Of a stretch of 38,846 bases of DNA, positions 20,487 through 29,309 are shown in pieces. A model generated the notes under the pieces. It was not told the DNA's origin. It searched no databases and saw nothing but the letters and a program-made list of their open reading frames with translations. The first letter of the stretch is position 1, and each line of letters begins with the position of its first letter. The stretch is from an uncultured Elusimicrobiales bacterium (GTDB taxonomy: Bacteria > Elusimicrobiota > Elusimicrobia > Elusimicrobiales > Elusimicrobiaceae). The DNA lies in assembly GCA_944325055.1 (NCBI GenBank), contig CALUYP010000066.1, positions 1 to 38,846 on the forward strand, in the 5' to 3' direction. The translations under genes and the position numbers were made by a program.

Positions 20487-21080
20487 ATGAAAAGTCTAGA
20501 CCGTCTAATCCGCGCCTTAAGGCGCTTGCCGGGGGTAGGCCCGCGGCAAGCGGAGCGGTTTGCTGCGTATTTTTTGCGTGCGCCGCAAGGCGAAGCGGAA
20601 GAATTTACGAATGCGCTGTTGGCGGTTAAACAAGAGGTCAAGTTGTGTCCAGTATGTTTTAATTATTGTGAAGACGGTCTTTGTGCGATTTGCCGCGATC
20701 CGGACCGGGACCGGGGGTTAATTTGTGTGGTAGAGGATCCGCAGGATATTGAATCGTTGGAAAAGACCGGCGCTTATAAAGGGCTTTATCATGTATTGCA
20801 CGGAGCCATCTCGCCGTTGGATGGAAGGGGCGCGCAGCAAATTAAAGTGCGTGAGCTGCTCGAACGCGTACAACAGGCGCAACCTCCGGTGCGGGAAGTG
20901 ATTTTGGCAACAGACCCGGACAGCGAAGGGGAAACGACCGCTTTGTATTTGGCGGATTTGCTGCGGGGATTTGTCGGTCAGATTACGCGTATCGGTTACG
21001 GCGTGCCGTTGGGCGGCGATATAGATTATATTGATGAGATGACGCTGGGTTACTCTTTAAAAGGCCGGACGAAATTATAA
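20487..21080 (+). CDS. recR: Recombination mediator protein RecR
   Basis: 197 residues. A helix-hairpin-helix (LPGVGPRQAERFA, 14-26) is followed by a four-Cys zinc finger (CPVC...CAIC, 54-69). The Toprim domain has VVEDPQDI and ATDPDSEGE, and the chain ends with the usual Walker-like GVPLGGDIDYID and GRTKL segments. With RecO and RecF it loads RecA onto gapped DNA. It sits 3 bases after dnaX, and its stop shares a base with the comEC start. Confidence 0.96.
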   Translation: MKSLDRLIRALRRLPGVGPRQAERFAAYFLRAPQGEAEEFTNALLAVKQEVKLCPVCFNYCEDGLCAICRDPDRDRGLICVVEDPQDIESLEKTGAYKGLYHVLHGAISPLDGRGAQQIKVRELLERVQQAQPPVREVILATDPDSEGETTALYLADLLRGFVGQITRIGYGVPLGGDIDYIDEMTLGYSLKGRTKL

Positions 21081-22942
21081 TGCATCCGGATATTTATAAA
21101 AGGCCGTTGTTGTGGTGTTTGGCGGCATTGATTATTGTATTAGTTTGTTGGTACCGTCCCGCCCCTGCGAAGCGGGACGTTTTCCATGCCCTTCCCCGCA
21201 AAGAGGTTACTCTGACCGGACGGGTGGAAGGGTTTGCCGTTCAAAAGAAAAAATCCAAAAATGTAGTCGTCAAAGTGTTTTCTGTGGACGGACAGCAAGC
21301 GGAAGGATATGTTTATGCCCGGTTCAGCGGATTTGACCCCAAATGGAAAGATACGCTGGAACTAAAGGGCCGTTTACAGCGGCCGTATGGAGTGGATTTG
21401 CTGGGCAATTTTGATTGGCGGGAGTACTTGGCCAACAAACATATTTTTACGGAAATTAAAGTTTCCCAAAGCCGCGTTATCAAAGAAGCGTCTTTCCCGC
21501 TGCGTTTTATTCGTGCTTTGCGGGAAGATATATTGCGTGTTTTTTACCAGTCGTTTCCGCCGGAATTGGCTTCCATCGCCGGCGGGGTGTTGTTGGGGGA
21601 ACGGGGCGAAATTTCGCCTCAGCTTTATGCCGACTTCCAAGACAGCGGAGCCATTCATTTGCTGGTCGCTTCCGGAGGGAATGTCGGATTTGTCACGTTA
21701 ATTACCATTGCCGTTTGCTCTCTTTTTGCAATAGGCCGGAAGAAAACGATTTTTACCGCTTTATTGGTGGCTGGTATTTATACGCTTTCCGCGGGGGCGG
21801 ACGCTCCTTTGGTGCGGGCTTATTTTATGGCAGTTTGCGCTTGTGTCGGATATTTTCTGGGCCGAAACAGCGGAGTGATCCAGGGGTTGCTGATTTCCTG
21901 CTTTTTGATTTTATGTTTTCAGCCGGCATCGGTGTTTGAAACGGGTTTTCAGATGTCTTTTTTGGCCACTTTGGCCATTATTGTGTGTTTGAATAATTAT
22001 CAAATACCTGCTAAGTGGCCTGCTTGGATTCGGTTTTTGCTGCAAATCTTTTTGGCTACGCTGGCGACGCAGTTAGTATTGCTGCCGATATTTACAAATG
22101 TGTTTTATAAGGTGTCGTTAAGCGGATTGGTTGCAAATATGCTGCTGGTGCCGTGGGCTTCGGTATTAATGGGGTTCAGTTTCGGATATTATGTATTGAC
22201 GTGTTTGCACGCCGGGTTTTTGTTGTATCTGCCGACGGCGTGGTGTTTGGAAGGGTTTAAAGAGGCCGTTGAATTTTTTGCTTCTTTTAAAATTTCTTCT
22301 TTGCCGGCCGCGGCGTGGAGGACGGGATATATCATTTCATTCTATGCGATTTTATTCTGGTTATTTCAGTTGCCTCAGAAAGAATTTGCACGGAAACTGT
22401 TTTTACCCTGTTTGGCAGTTGCGTTGCTTGCGCCGGCGGCGGAAGGAATTTTCTTTCGATCAGGACGGGTGTATTTGTTAAATGAATGGAATAAAAACGC
22501 GGCGTTAGTACGCATGCCGGGCGGAAAAGTATTTGTTTTGGGGACGGGGTTGGAAAAATCTAAAATTGCCGCCGCGCTGTATAAAATGGGCGTTTTAAAA
22601 GCGGATGCCGTTTTTGCTTTTTCCGCTGAAAAGCCGAAAAACGATTTATCGGATTTAGCCAAAGACCAAAAGGCCATCCGTCCATTTGAAACCGGAACGT
22701 GGCCGGGAGATGTGCTTCGGTTCGGAGACGTGGAAGCAGAGGTCCTTTGGGGAAAACACCTATCGCGCCAAGGGCGGAGGTGGATGAACGCCGGATATAG
22801 CGGAACGGAAAAAGACGATATCTCATATTGTTTAAAAGAAAACAATGTAAAAATGTGTTTGGGTGCGGAAGCCCGTTTTGTGGAGTTGGGAAATCAACTT
22901 ATTTCCAACAAAAGGAACAGTACGGTAGCTGTATCATTTTAG
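21080..22942 (+). CDS. comEC: ComEC/Rec2-family DNA-uptake channel with degenerate C-terminal domain
   Basis: 620 residues. Two N-terminal helices flank a soluble domain (about 35-150) and are followed by the multi-helix Competence core with the conserved LLVASGGNVGF and FQMSFLATLA segments. ComEC moves single-stranded DNA across the inner membrane in natural transformation. The C-terminal about 165 residues (from roughly 455) align in outline with the usual metallo-beta-lactamase-like nuclease domain, but the HxHxDH metal motif is missing: the expected place reads FSAEKPKND. The nuclease part is therefore probably inactive. It overlaps recR by one base (TAATG) and ends in TAG. Confidence 0.87.
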   Translation: MHPDIYKRPLLWCLAALIIVLVCWYRPAPAKRDVFHALPRKEVTLTGRVEGFAVQKKKSKNVVVKVFSVDGQQAEGYVYARFSGFDPKWKDTLELKGRLQRPYGVDLLGNFDWREYLANKHIFTEIKVSQSRVIKEASFPLRFIRALREDILRVFYQSFPPELASIAGGVLLGERGEISPQLYADFQDSGAIHLLVASGGNVGFVTLITIAVCSLFAIGRKKTIFTALLVAGIYTLSAGADAPLVRAYFMAVCACVGYFLGRNSGVIQGLLISCFLILCFQPASVFETGFQMSFLATLAIIVCLNNYQIPAKWPAWIRFLLQIFLATLATQLVLLPIFTNVFYKVSLSGLVANMLLVPWASVLMGFSFGYYVLTCLHAGFLLYLPTAWCLEGFKEAVEFFASFKISSLPAAAWRTGYIISFYAILFWLFQLPQKEFARKLFLPCLAVALLAPAAEGIFFRSGRVYLLNEWNKNAALVRMPGGKVFVLGTGLEKSKIAAALYKMGVLKADAVFAFSAEKPKNDLSDLAKDQKAIRPFETGTWPGDVLRFGDVEAEVLWGKHLSRQGRRWMNAGYSGTEKDDISYCLKENNVKMCLGAEARFVELGNQLISNKRNSTVAVSF

Positions 22943-22968
22943 CTATAATAACAAGAAAGAGGGAGCCT

Positions 22969-23457
22969 ATGGAACAAGTGGAATGGGAGCAGCATAAAAA
23001 GTTTTTAAAACAAGCCGTTAAAATGGCTGAAAAAGGGGTGAAATCCGGGAAAGGGGGGCCCTTTGGAGCAATTATTGTTAAAGACGGCAAAATTATTGCC
23101 CGCGGATACAACCAAGTGACTTCTTCCAACGATCCAACCCGCCATGCGGAAGTGGATGCGATCCGGAAAGCCTGCAAAAAGCTGGGTACGTTTGAATTAA
23201 AAGATTGTGTGATTTATTCTTCTTGTGAGCCTTGTCCGATGTGTTTGGGCGCCATTTATTGGGCGCGTCCAAAAGCCTTGTTCTTTGCGGCGGACCGCTT
23301 TACCGCCGCCAAATACGGGTTTGACGACGAATTTATTTATAAAGAAGTTCCCTTGCCTTTGGAGAAAAGGACCCTGCATACCGTTTGCATCCAGATGGAA
23401 AACCGTAATGTTCCATTTGAGCAGTGGGAAGAAAAGACGGATAAAATAGCCTATTAA
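22969..23457 (+). CDS. guaD: Guanine deaminase (cytidine-deaminase fold)
   Basis: 162 residues from the ATG at 22969, with GAGGGAG 4 bases upstream; the frame is open farther but would overlap comEC. Zinc site: His59 in HAE with proton-shuttle Glu61, and Cys89/Cys92 in PCPMC. The surrounding GGPFGAIIVKDGKI, NDPTRHAEV, LGAIYWARPKA and GFDDEFIYKE blocks closely follow the B. subtilis-type GuaD, including its domain-swapped C-terminal tail. It converts guanine to xanthine in purine salvage or nitrogen scavenging. A TATAAT at 22944-22949 may give it its own promoter. Confidence 0.93.
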   Translation: MEQVEWEQHKKFLKQAVKMAEKGVKSGKGGPFGAIIVKDGKIIARGYNQVTSSNDPTRHAEVDAIRKACKKLGTFELKDCVIYSSCEPCPMCLGAIYWARPKALFFAADRFTAAKYGFDDEFIYKEVPLPLEKRTLHTVCIQMENRNVPFEQWEEKTDKIAY

Positions 23458-23481
23458 TCAAGAAAAAACAAATTAAAAGTT

Positions 23482-23515
23482 GAAAGACCCAACAACGAGT
23501 TAGGACCAAAGACTC
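23482..23515 (+). promoter_or_regulatory. Upstream element shared with the protease operon (AAAGACC-N10-TTAGGAC)
   Basis: AAAGACC at 23483-23489 and TTAGGAC at 23500-23506 have the same order, strand sense and 10-base spacing as the element before the protease operon. A related AAAGACTC follows at 23508-23515. GTTG/CAAC and GAGT/ACTC can form short stems here, so an RNA element is possible. It lies 44 bases before the start codon at 23551. Confidence 0.45.
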
Positions 23516-23550
23516 TGGTAACGCAAGTAATATCTTTTTAAAATAAAAAA

Positions 23551-24573
23551 ATGATTTATACGTTTTTATTGCTCTTACTTGTTCTTCCCGGAACGCTTTC
23601 TGCCCAAACGTGGCAGAAAGTAGGGGAAGCTGTTGCCCAATCTTCTCTCACAAAAGCCTCCTCTTTTGCCGCGAATCGTTCTCTTTTGCAACAATCCTAT
23701 CATCAAATCAATTCTTATTACTCGCAGCCAGCAATAAGAACTTGGATAGACACCCGCCTTTCCCCCATAGAGCCTGTAGAAAGTGTCAGAACAGAGATCT
23801 CTTGGGCGGATTTAAGCAACCGCTTAATGCTTAAAGATTATGCACAGCGTGCTAAACAGCTGGAGTTCTTTTTTAACAAACACCAAGAACTGCCTCCTTC
23901 GGTTTTAGATATTTTCCCGGCCAATTCTTCTGTTTTGCCTTCTCGTATCGGGGACAAAACCCATTTTGTGGTAGTGGGAGGGACCCTCTCCGATCCGGCG
24001 GTCATGGCCTCTTTTCAAGAGATGGTTTTGCAATACAAACTAGCGTTTCCAAACCGTCAGATTATTGTTTTGACGGAATCGCTTCCAGATACGGGGGAGC
24101 AGTTTTTTGTTCCGGGAGCGGCTCTTGAGTCGGAAAGAAAATGGGTGCAGTTTTTTATTAAAAACCAGATTTGGGTGGCGGGTTTAGCCGATAGATCCAG
24201 CAATCCAGAAGGCTACTTCAAACAAGCCAATTCCAATTTGCTTCTTTCCGCCGTTCATACCCCTGCTGCTTATGCAGTGAGCAGCTTACATATGTACCGT
24301 CGAATTTCCTCTTGGAAGAAACGATATCCGGACGCAATTTTCTTTATCTATACGCGCGCTCAAACGGCTGCTTACGATTGGCGTTATTCTTTAGCGAACA
24401 GTTTGCCTGACCGGGAGATTTTTTGTATCAGTATTACCTCTATCCCCAATACACGCCAGTTTTTGTTTCACCGTTGGCGCAATTTCCAGGACGCCCGTGC
24501 GGGTATCTTGGTGTGGAAAGAAAAAGAATGGGCTCGTGCCAGCGGGTTTGACGCCCAGATTATTCTGCCTTAA
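23551..24573 (+). CDS. Secreted protein of unknown function
   Basis: 340 residues with a signal peptide (MIYTFLLLLLVLPGTLSAQ, cleavage near SAQ). The mature N-terminus (TWQKVGEAVAQS) resembles the start of the mature protease-array proteins (NWIKVIKNL, NKWEKLVRSL), and an upstream element is shared with that operon. No known catalytic motif was recognised. The chain alternates strands and helices (KTHFVVVGGTLSD, RQIIVLTESLPD, AIFFIYTRAQ), suggesting an alpha/beta domain of about 200 residues. The ATG lacks a clear ribosome-binding site. It converges on nagZ with a 6-base gap. The expected location is periplasm or outside the cell. Confidence 0.75.
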   Translation: MIYTFLLLLLVLPGTLSAQTWQKVGEAVAQSSLTKASSFAANRSLLQQSYHQINSYYSQPAIRTWIDTRLSPIEPVESVRTEISWADLSNRLMLKDYAQRAKQLEFFFNKHQELPPSVLDIFPANSSVLPSRIGDKTHFVVVGGTLSDPAVMASFQEMVLQYKLAFPNRQIIVLTESLPDTGEQFFVPGAALESERKWVQFFIKNQIWVAGLADRSSNPEGYFKQANSNLLLSAVHTPAAYAVSSLHMYRRISSWKKRYPDAIFFIYTRAQTAAYDWRYSLANSLPDREIFCISITSIPNTRQFLFHRWRNFQDARAGILVWKEKEWARASGFDAQIILP

Positions 24574-24579
24574 CGTGCT

Positions 24580-25995
24580 TTACGATGCGATTGGCATTTT
24601 TCCTTGAGGAATAAAACTGCCTAATAATACGGCTGCAGCCGCTTTTTGAAAGGGAGCTGCTGGGCTAAACGTAAACAATTTGCCTTGGCAGGGCAGGGAA
24701 GCGGCCATCCAAGGATTAGCAAAGCTGATAATGATATTTTCTTTGCTTTTTTTCAGGGCTTCTAAAATCAACTCTTTTTCGGCTGGCAGCAGCCCTATTT
24801 TTGCTTTATACGCTTGATACCTGCGCCAGCATAAAACGGCCAATTTGTCAGCCTGTCCGTTAAACGGTTTTACAATGACGCCTTTTTCTTGAAGCGCATC
24901 CAGAAAAGCGTTCTCCTGCAACTGTTCATCATTTCCAACGGATAGGTAATGCAGCGTTTCCCCTGGATTTACCGATAAAGCGGAACCAAGGAGAGTTAGT
25001 GCTTTCCGAGCGGTTCGGTCGGAAAAGTCAGTAGGTCCAAAAGCCGCCGCTTGGCTGGATGCCGCTACTTCGTCGGCCCGGGCGCATAAAATGTTTTGTA
25101 TTTGGATGGCTCGCGTGAGCTGATCTGGCGGAAGATCCTGTGCATTTAAAAACGCCAGCAATGCTAACGGATCTTCGGGAACCAGCAAAATATGGGCGCC
25201 GGCTAAAAAAGCGGCCAAGGCGGCTTTCTGCTCATTTCTTAAAGCTTTCATGCATAAAGCATCCGTACAAATACAGCCGTTAAAACCCATTTCTTGCTGC
25301 AGTAACCCTCCAATAATTGTAGGAGAAACGGAAGCAGGGTATTGTTCATCTAGGGCGGGGGCCAGTAAGTGGCCGACCATCACGCAATCTGCTTTGTTAA
25401 GTAATTGTCGGAACGGAATTAATTCATGTTCCAAAATATGTTGCTTGGTAGAAAGCAAAACAGGTAATGCCAGATGGGAATCGGTAGCCGTATTTCCGTG
25501 ACCAGGGAAATGCTTGATCGCATTTAATGTACCGCCTTTTGCCAGCCCATCCATAAAAGCACCGGCCAAACGAGTGACTTTTTCGGGATCTGAACCAAAA
25601 GAACGGGTGTTTACAATGGGATTATCCGGATTGTCGGCTAAATCTAAGACAGGTGCAAAAATCCAGTCTATTCCTAAGCTTTTAGCTTGTCGGGCGGTTA
25701 AAAAACCTTTTTCATAGGACAGTTTTTCGTCATCCGCCGCGCCAAGGGCTAAATTCGAAGGGAACAATTCGGCATCTGGCAGCCAACGCCCAAGACCATC
25801 TTCATAATCGGCTGAAATTAAAATCCGTTTTAGGGGGGAGGCCGCCCGTAACGCTTTGGTCAACTCCGATACTTCTGCCCGAGTGCCTCCATACAGGCAG
25901 AATCCGCCTACGCCCATACGTGCCAATTTTAACGCATATTCTTTATCTGTTTTCCCAAACCAAAAGCCGGGATGTACTAAACGGTTTATGTTCAT
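24580..25995 (-). CDS. nagZ: Glycoside hydrolase family 3 beta-N-acetylglucosaminidase (NagZ-type)
   Basis: 471 residues from the ATG at 25995, which overlaps the anmK stop as ATGA; the longer frame would run far into anmK. GH3 landmarks are SADYEDGLGR (61-70), the KHFPGHG loop (161-167) with Asp172/His174 as the NagZ-type acid/base dyad, and nucleophile Asp245 in CTDAL. A second C-terminal alpha/beta domain of about 130 residues follows. No signal peptide is present, fitting a cytosolic enzyme that cleaves GlcNAc from anhydro-muropeptides. It is the last gene of the recycling operon. Confidence 0.9.
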   Translation of the reverse strand: MNINRLVHPGFWFGKTDKEYALKLARMGVGGFCLYGGTRAEVSELTKALRAASPLKRILISADYEDGLGRWLPDAELFPSNLALGAADDEKLSYEKGFLTARQAKSLGIDWIFAPVLDLADNPDNPIVNTRSFGSDPEKVTRLAGAFMDGLAKGGTLNAIKHFPGHGNTATDSHLALPVLLSTKQHILEHELIPFRQLLNKADCVMVGHLLAPALDEQYPASVSPTIIGGLLQQEMGFNGCICTDALCMKALRNEQKAALAAFLAGAHILLVPEDPLALLAFLNAQDLPPDQLTRAIQIQNILCARADEVAASSQAAAFGPTDFSDRTARKALTLLGSALSVNPGETLHYLSVGNDEQLQENAFLDALQEKGVIVKPFNGQADKLAVLCWRRYQAYKAKIGLLPAEKELILEALKKSKENIIISFANPWMAASLPCQGKLFTFSPAAPFQKAAAAVLLGSFIPQGKMPIAS

Positions 25996-27080
25996 AAAGT
26001 TATTTTTCCAAGGATTGATTGATTTTTTGCTCCGGTGGCATGTGCGCAATGATTCTTTTTTCGGTTTAACGCCAGCCAAGCATACAAAGCGAAGGCCGCG
26101 CTTTCCTTTGCCTGCGGATCAATGCCATAGCCGCAGGTTGTTGTAATTTTTAAATGGGGCAGCAGCTCTTGTAAGTAGGCCAATAAAGTCAGATTATAAC
26201 ACCCTCCTCCTGATACGACTAATTCTTTTTGCAAAGAGTACGGCACGAAAAGTTCTAGAGCCTGGGCTATTGAAGCAGCGGTAAACCAAGTTAATGTAGC
26301 CAATAAATCCGCTGGTTTTTGATAATTTTGCAAGGGGAAATAACGGTTTAAATAATTTTCCCCAAAAGCATTTTTATCTAAACTCTTAGGCGGTTTTTGC
26401 AAGAAGTATTTTTGCCGCAATAATTTTCGGACGTATTTTTTGTCCGGGGTTCCCCGGGCGGCAGTTTGTCCGTTTTTATCAAATGGCTTATACAGCAATC
26501 GTTGGCAGGCTAAATCCATTAACGTATTTCCCGGCCCCGTATCGAAGCCAAAGGTTTTAACGTTTTTGCCTACGATTGAAAAATTGGAAATACCGCCTAC
26601 GTTTAATAGAATTTTTGGAGATTGGCGGCCCCAAATATATTCGTCAAAAAAAGGGATCAAGGGAGCGCCTTGGCCGCCTAGAGCGATATCCATGGCGCGA
26701 AAATCCGACACGACCGGCTTTCCGGTTGCCGCTGCCAGAAAAGAGGGTTCTCCCAACTGCAAGGTATTTGGGATTTTATCGTACGGACCGTGGTAAACGG
26801 TTTGTCCGTGTGAACCGGTAACCAATAAATGATGAACAGAAAGCGAAAACTCTTGTAAAAATTTTTGTACCGTTTTTGCATAGAGTTTTCCCAACTCAAA
26901 ATTTAAAGCCGACAATTCTGCCGCGCGCAAAGAGAATGCGCAGAGCAATTTCTGTTGGAGCGCTGCTGGATAGGGATAGTTTTTAAAATGCAAAATTTTA
27001 AAAGGGCGCACCTGCACGGCGCAAACAGTCAGTCCGTCCGCGCTGGTGCCGCTCATCAGCCCTAATGCAAATTTAGTCAT
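25992..27080 (-). CDS. anmK: Anhydro-N-acetylmuramic acid kinase
   Basis: 362 residues from the ATG at 27080, with AAGGTG 4 bases upstream; a TTG one codon earlier is less likely. Motifs are GLMSGTSADG (8-17; most homologues have Leu in place of this Ala), GSHGQTVYH, DFRAMDIALGGQGAPLIPFFD with the catalytic Asp, and LLNVGGISNFS. The enzyme opens 1,6-anhydroMurNAc and phosphorylates it to MurNAc-6-phosphate, the MurQ substrate. It overlaps murQ by 8 bases and nagZ by 4, indicating coupled translation. Confidence 0.95.
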   Translation of the reverse strand: MTKFALGLMSGTSADGLTVCAVQVRPFKILHFKNYPYPAALQQKLLCAFSLRAAELSALNFELGKLYAKTVQKFLQEFSLSVHHLLVTGSHGQTVYHGPYDKIPNTLQLGEPSFLAAATGKPVVSDFRAMDIALGGQGAPLIPFFDEYIWGRQSPKILLNVGGISNFSIVGKNVKTFGFDTGPGNTLMDLACQRLLYKPFDKNGQTAARGTPDKKYVRKLLRQKYFLQKPPKSLDKNAFGENYLNRYFPLQNYQKPADLLATLTWFTAASIAQALELFVPYSLQKELVVSGGGCYNLTLLAYLQELLPHLKITTTCGYGIDPQAKESAAFALYAWLALNRKKNHCAHATGAKNQSILGKITL

Positions 27081-27969
27081 CAATCACCTTGGTTAAAAAT
27101 CCTTTTTGTTTTTTAAGTAAGTTTTCGGCTTCTTTTTTTGAAACCTTCTTTTGCTGCATAACAATGGCTGTTTTAACGTTCTTTCCAGCAAATTTTAATA
27201 ATTTTGACGCGGTTTTTTCATCTACCCCCGAAACCGTACAAATCAAACGGATGGCGCGGGCTACTAGTTTTTGGTTGGTGGGCTGTACGTCTATCATTAA
27301 ATTACCGTAAGTTTTTCCGCACAGGGTCATAGCGCCGGTGGTAATGGCGTTTAATGCCATTTTGGTGGCGGTTCCGGCTTTCATACGGGTAGAGCCGCAT
27401 AATGCTTCCGGTCCCGTTGGCAGACAAACATGTACTTCCGCCTGCTTGCAAACGGCCTGCGGATTACAGGAAATCAACGCAGTTCGGGCGTTTATTTTTT
27501 GAGCTTGTTCCAAAGCGCCCATTACATAAGGAGTTCTTCCGCTGGCGGTTAATCCGATGACCAAATCTCCCTGTTTTGCTTTTTGCGCGATTTCTTTTGC
27601 ACCTTGTTTAAAATCGTCTTCCGCTCCTTCTTGAGAACGGAACACCGCTTTTTTGCCGCCGGCTATTAACCCAAGAATTTGGGAAGGTTTGGTGCCAAAA
27701 GTGGGCACGCATTCCGCCGCTTCCAAGATGCCCAGCCTGCCGCTGGTTCCGGCGCCTATAAAAATAATTTTCTTTTTGTGGGAGTAGGCTTGTGCGGCCA
27801 GGATCATAACGGCGGCGATCTCTTTATTGGCCGCAGCGACTGCACGAGCCGCATTAAAATCTTCCCGGTTGATTTTTCGAGCGATTTGGCGCGGGGTGGA
27901 TTTATCCAAATCCAGCGTGTCAGGGTTGCGCGTTTCCGTGGCTATATTGTTTAAATTGACGTGTTTCAT
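27073..27969 (-). CDS. murQ: N-acetylmuramic acid 6-phosphate etherase
   Basis: 298 residues, normal length. SIS-domain enzyme: IFIGAGTSGRLGILEAAECVPTFG contains the GTSGR phosphate loop and the catalytic Glu of the family. ASGRTPYV and GPEALCGSTRMKAGTATKM form the rest of the sugar-phosphate site. It removes the D-lactyl ether from MurNAc-6-P, giving GlcNAc-6-P. Its start overlaps the permease stop as ATGA and its end overlaps anmK. Confidence 0.96.
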   Translation of the reverse strand: MKHVNLNNIATETRNPDTLDLDKSTPRQIARKINREDFNAARAVAAANKEIAAVMILAAQAYSHKKKIIFIGAGTSGRLGILEAAECVPTFGTKPSQILGLIAGGKKAVFRSQEGAEDDFKQGAKEIAQKAKQGDLVIGLTASGRTPYVMGALEQAQKINARTALISCNPQAVCKQAEVHVCLPTGPEALCGSTRMKAGTATKMALNAITTGAMTLCGKTYGNLMIDVQPTNQKLVARAIRLICTVSGVDEKTASKLLKFAGKNVKTAIVMQQKKVSKKEAENLLKKQKGFLTKVIDD

Positions 27970-29309
27970 GAGGCGTCCTCCAGAGAATGTTTATGGGTCC
28001 TAAAAGAGGCCTCTGTCTCTTCTATGGATTTGATCTTAAAAGCAAGAGGGACTGCCGCCAGCGTAACCAAACTGATTAAACTGGCTAATACAAAAAAACA
28101 GGTATATCCCAATTTCATCTGCAGCCAGCCGGATGCCATAGACGGGATCATCATCCCTAACGCCATGATCCCGGTTGAAATGGCATAATGGGAAGTTTTA
28201 TAAGATCCTTGTGAGATATACATGATAAATACCGAAAAAGCCATCAAAGCTAATCCGTTTCCAAAATGTTCCAAAGTAATTAACGCCGTTACCACGGTGG
28301 CGGATGGGTGGCTCCAAGACATATAAGCATAAAAGAAATTCGGCAAAATAAGGATTACTGCAAACGGCCAAATGCATTTTTTAAAACCATACTGCCCCAA
28401 TAACCAACCGCCTGCCAAATTGCCCAGAATAACCGCTCCTAATCCCAAAGTCCCTTTAATGAGCCCGTAGCTTTGTACGCTCATTCCCAACGCCCCGTCC
28501 GATTGAGATTTAAGCAAAAACAGCGGTACTGTTTTTTCCAAGAAAGCGTCTCCTAGACGGTATAGTAAAATAAAGGCCAAAATAAGAGTTATATTTTTTT
28601 GAGTAAAATAGGTTCTAAAAGCTTCTTTCCAAGCTGTACTTCCTGAGCTTTGGACAGAGACATCTTGTCGTGGCCGGGGTAAAATATGCATATGATAGAG
28701 CGTGAAAAATAAAAATAATACTCCCAAAAACGCAAACAAAACCGTCCAGTTATAGGGCCAAGGCAAAAGAACCGGTTCGGACTTAGCGTTTGGAGCGGAC
28801 AACCATGCAATAAGCGACAGCAACGGGCCGCTTCCTAGAATCATGGCTAAGCGGTAGAAGATCGTACGGATTCCAACAAATTTAGATTGCACTACGGGAT
28901 TTAACGCGAGCAGATAATAACCGTCCGTAGCGATATCCAGCGTAGCGGAAAGGAAGGAGCCCAACAGAAATCCGAATAAAGACAGCGAAAAAAAAGTTAA
29001 ACTTCCGGTCTGGTTGGCAAACCGGAACGCTTCCCAGGCAATTGTACCGGCTAACGCCAAAAACAGTATTCCCAACGCACATTGCATGCTTAACAGCCAG
29101 CGTCGTTTAGTGGAGTGTGCGTCTATAAGCGGACTCCAGAACATCTTCAAAATCCATGGTAAATAGAGCCACCCTGTCCAGAAGGCGATTTTTTCGTTGG
29201 AAAATCCTAAATCCGCATATAGTACAGTTGAAACTATATTTATAATGATATACGGAAATCCTTCTGCCAGGTACAGCGAGGGAATATACAACCAAGGATT
29301 TTTTTTCAT
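27966..29309 (-). CDS. ampG: AmpG-like muropeptide permease (major facilitator superfamily)
   Basis: 447 residues, about twelve membrane helices. The AmpG/SLC33-type pattern is visible near the N-terminus (LAEGFPY, then WLYLPWILKMFWSPLIDAH) and at the third to fifth helices (SATLDIATDGYYLLAL). The family imports GlcNAc-anhydroMurNAc peptides across the inner membrane. Direct coupling to murQ-anmK-nagZ (ATGA overlap) supports this substrate. The start codon follows the stop of the upstream transporter with no spacer. A different sugar or nucleotide substrate is possible, but context argues against it. Confidence 0.8.
   Translation of the reverse strand: MKKNPWLYIPSLYLAEGFPYIIINIVSTVLYADLGFSNEKIAFWTGWLYLPWILKMFWSPLIDAHSTKRRWLLSMQCALGILFLALAGTIAWEAFRFANQTGSLTFFSLSLFGFLLGSFLSATLDIATDGYYLLALNPVVQSKFVGIRTIFYRLAMILGSGPLLSLIAWLSAPNAKSEPVLLPWPYNWTVLFAFLGVLFLFFTLYHMHILPRPRQDVSVQSSGSTAWKEAFRTYFTQKNITLILAFILLYRLGDAFLEKTVPLFLLKSQSDGALGMSVQSYGLIKGTLGLGAVILGNLAGGWLLGQYGFKKCIWPFAVILILPNFFYAYMSWSHPSATVVTALITLEHFGNGLALMAFSVFIMYISQGSYKTSHYAISTGIMALGMMIPSMASGWLQMKLGYTCFFVLASLISLVTLAAVPLAFKIKSIEETEASFRTHKHSLEDAS

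Noticed and set aside
22828-22968. Longer N-terminus for guanine deaminase
   Set aside because: The extension overlaps comEC, whereas the ATG at 22969 has GAGGGAG upstream and gives the length of known GuaD enzymes.
23482-23550. Known riboswitch (c-di-GMP or preQ1 type) before the secreted orphan gene
   Set aside because: Short stems can be drawn, but the conserved cores of these classes are not matched by the sequence.
25996-26079. Longer N-terminus for NagZ
   Set aside because: It lies inside anmK in another frame. The ATG at 25995 forms a standard ATGA overlap and starts the conserved GH3 domain.
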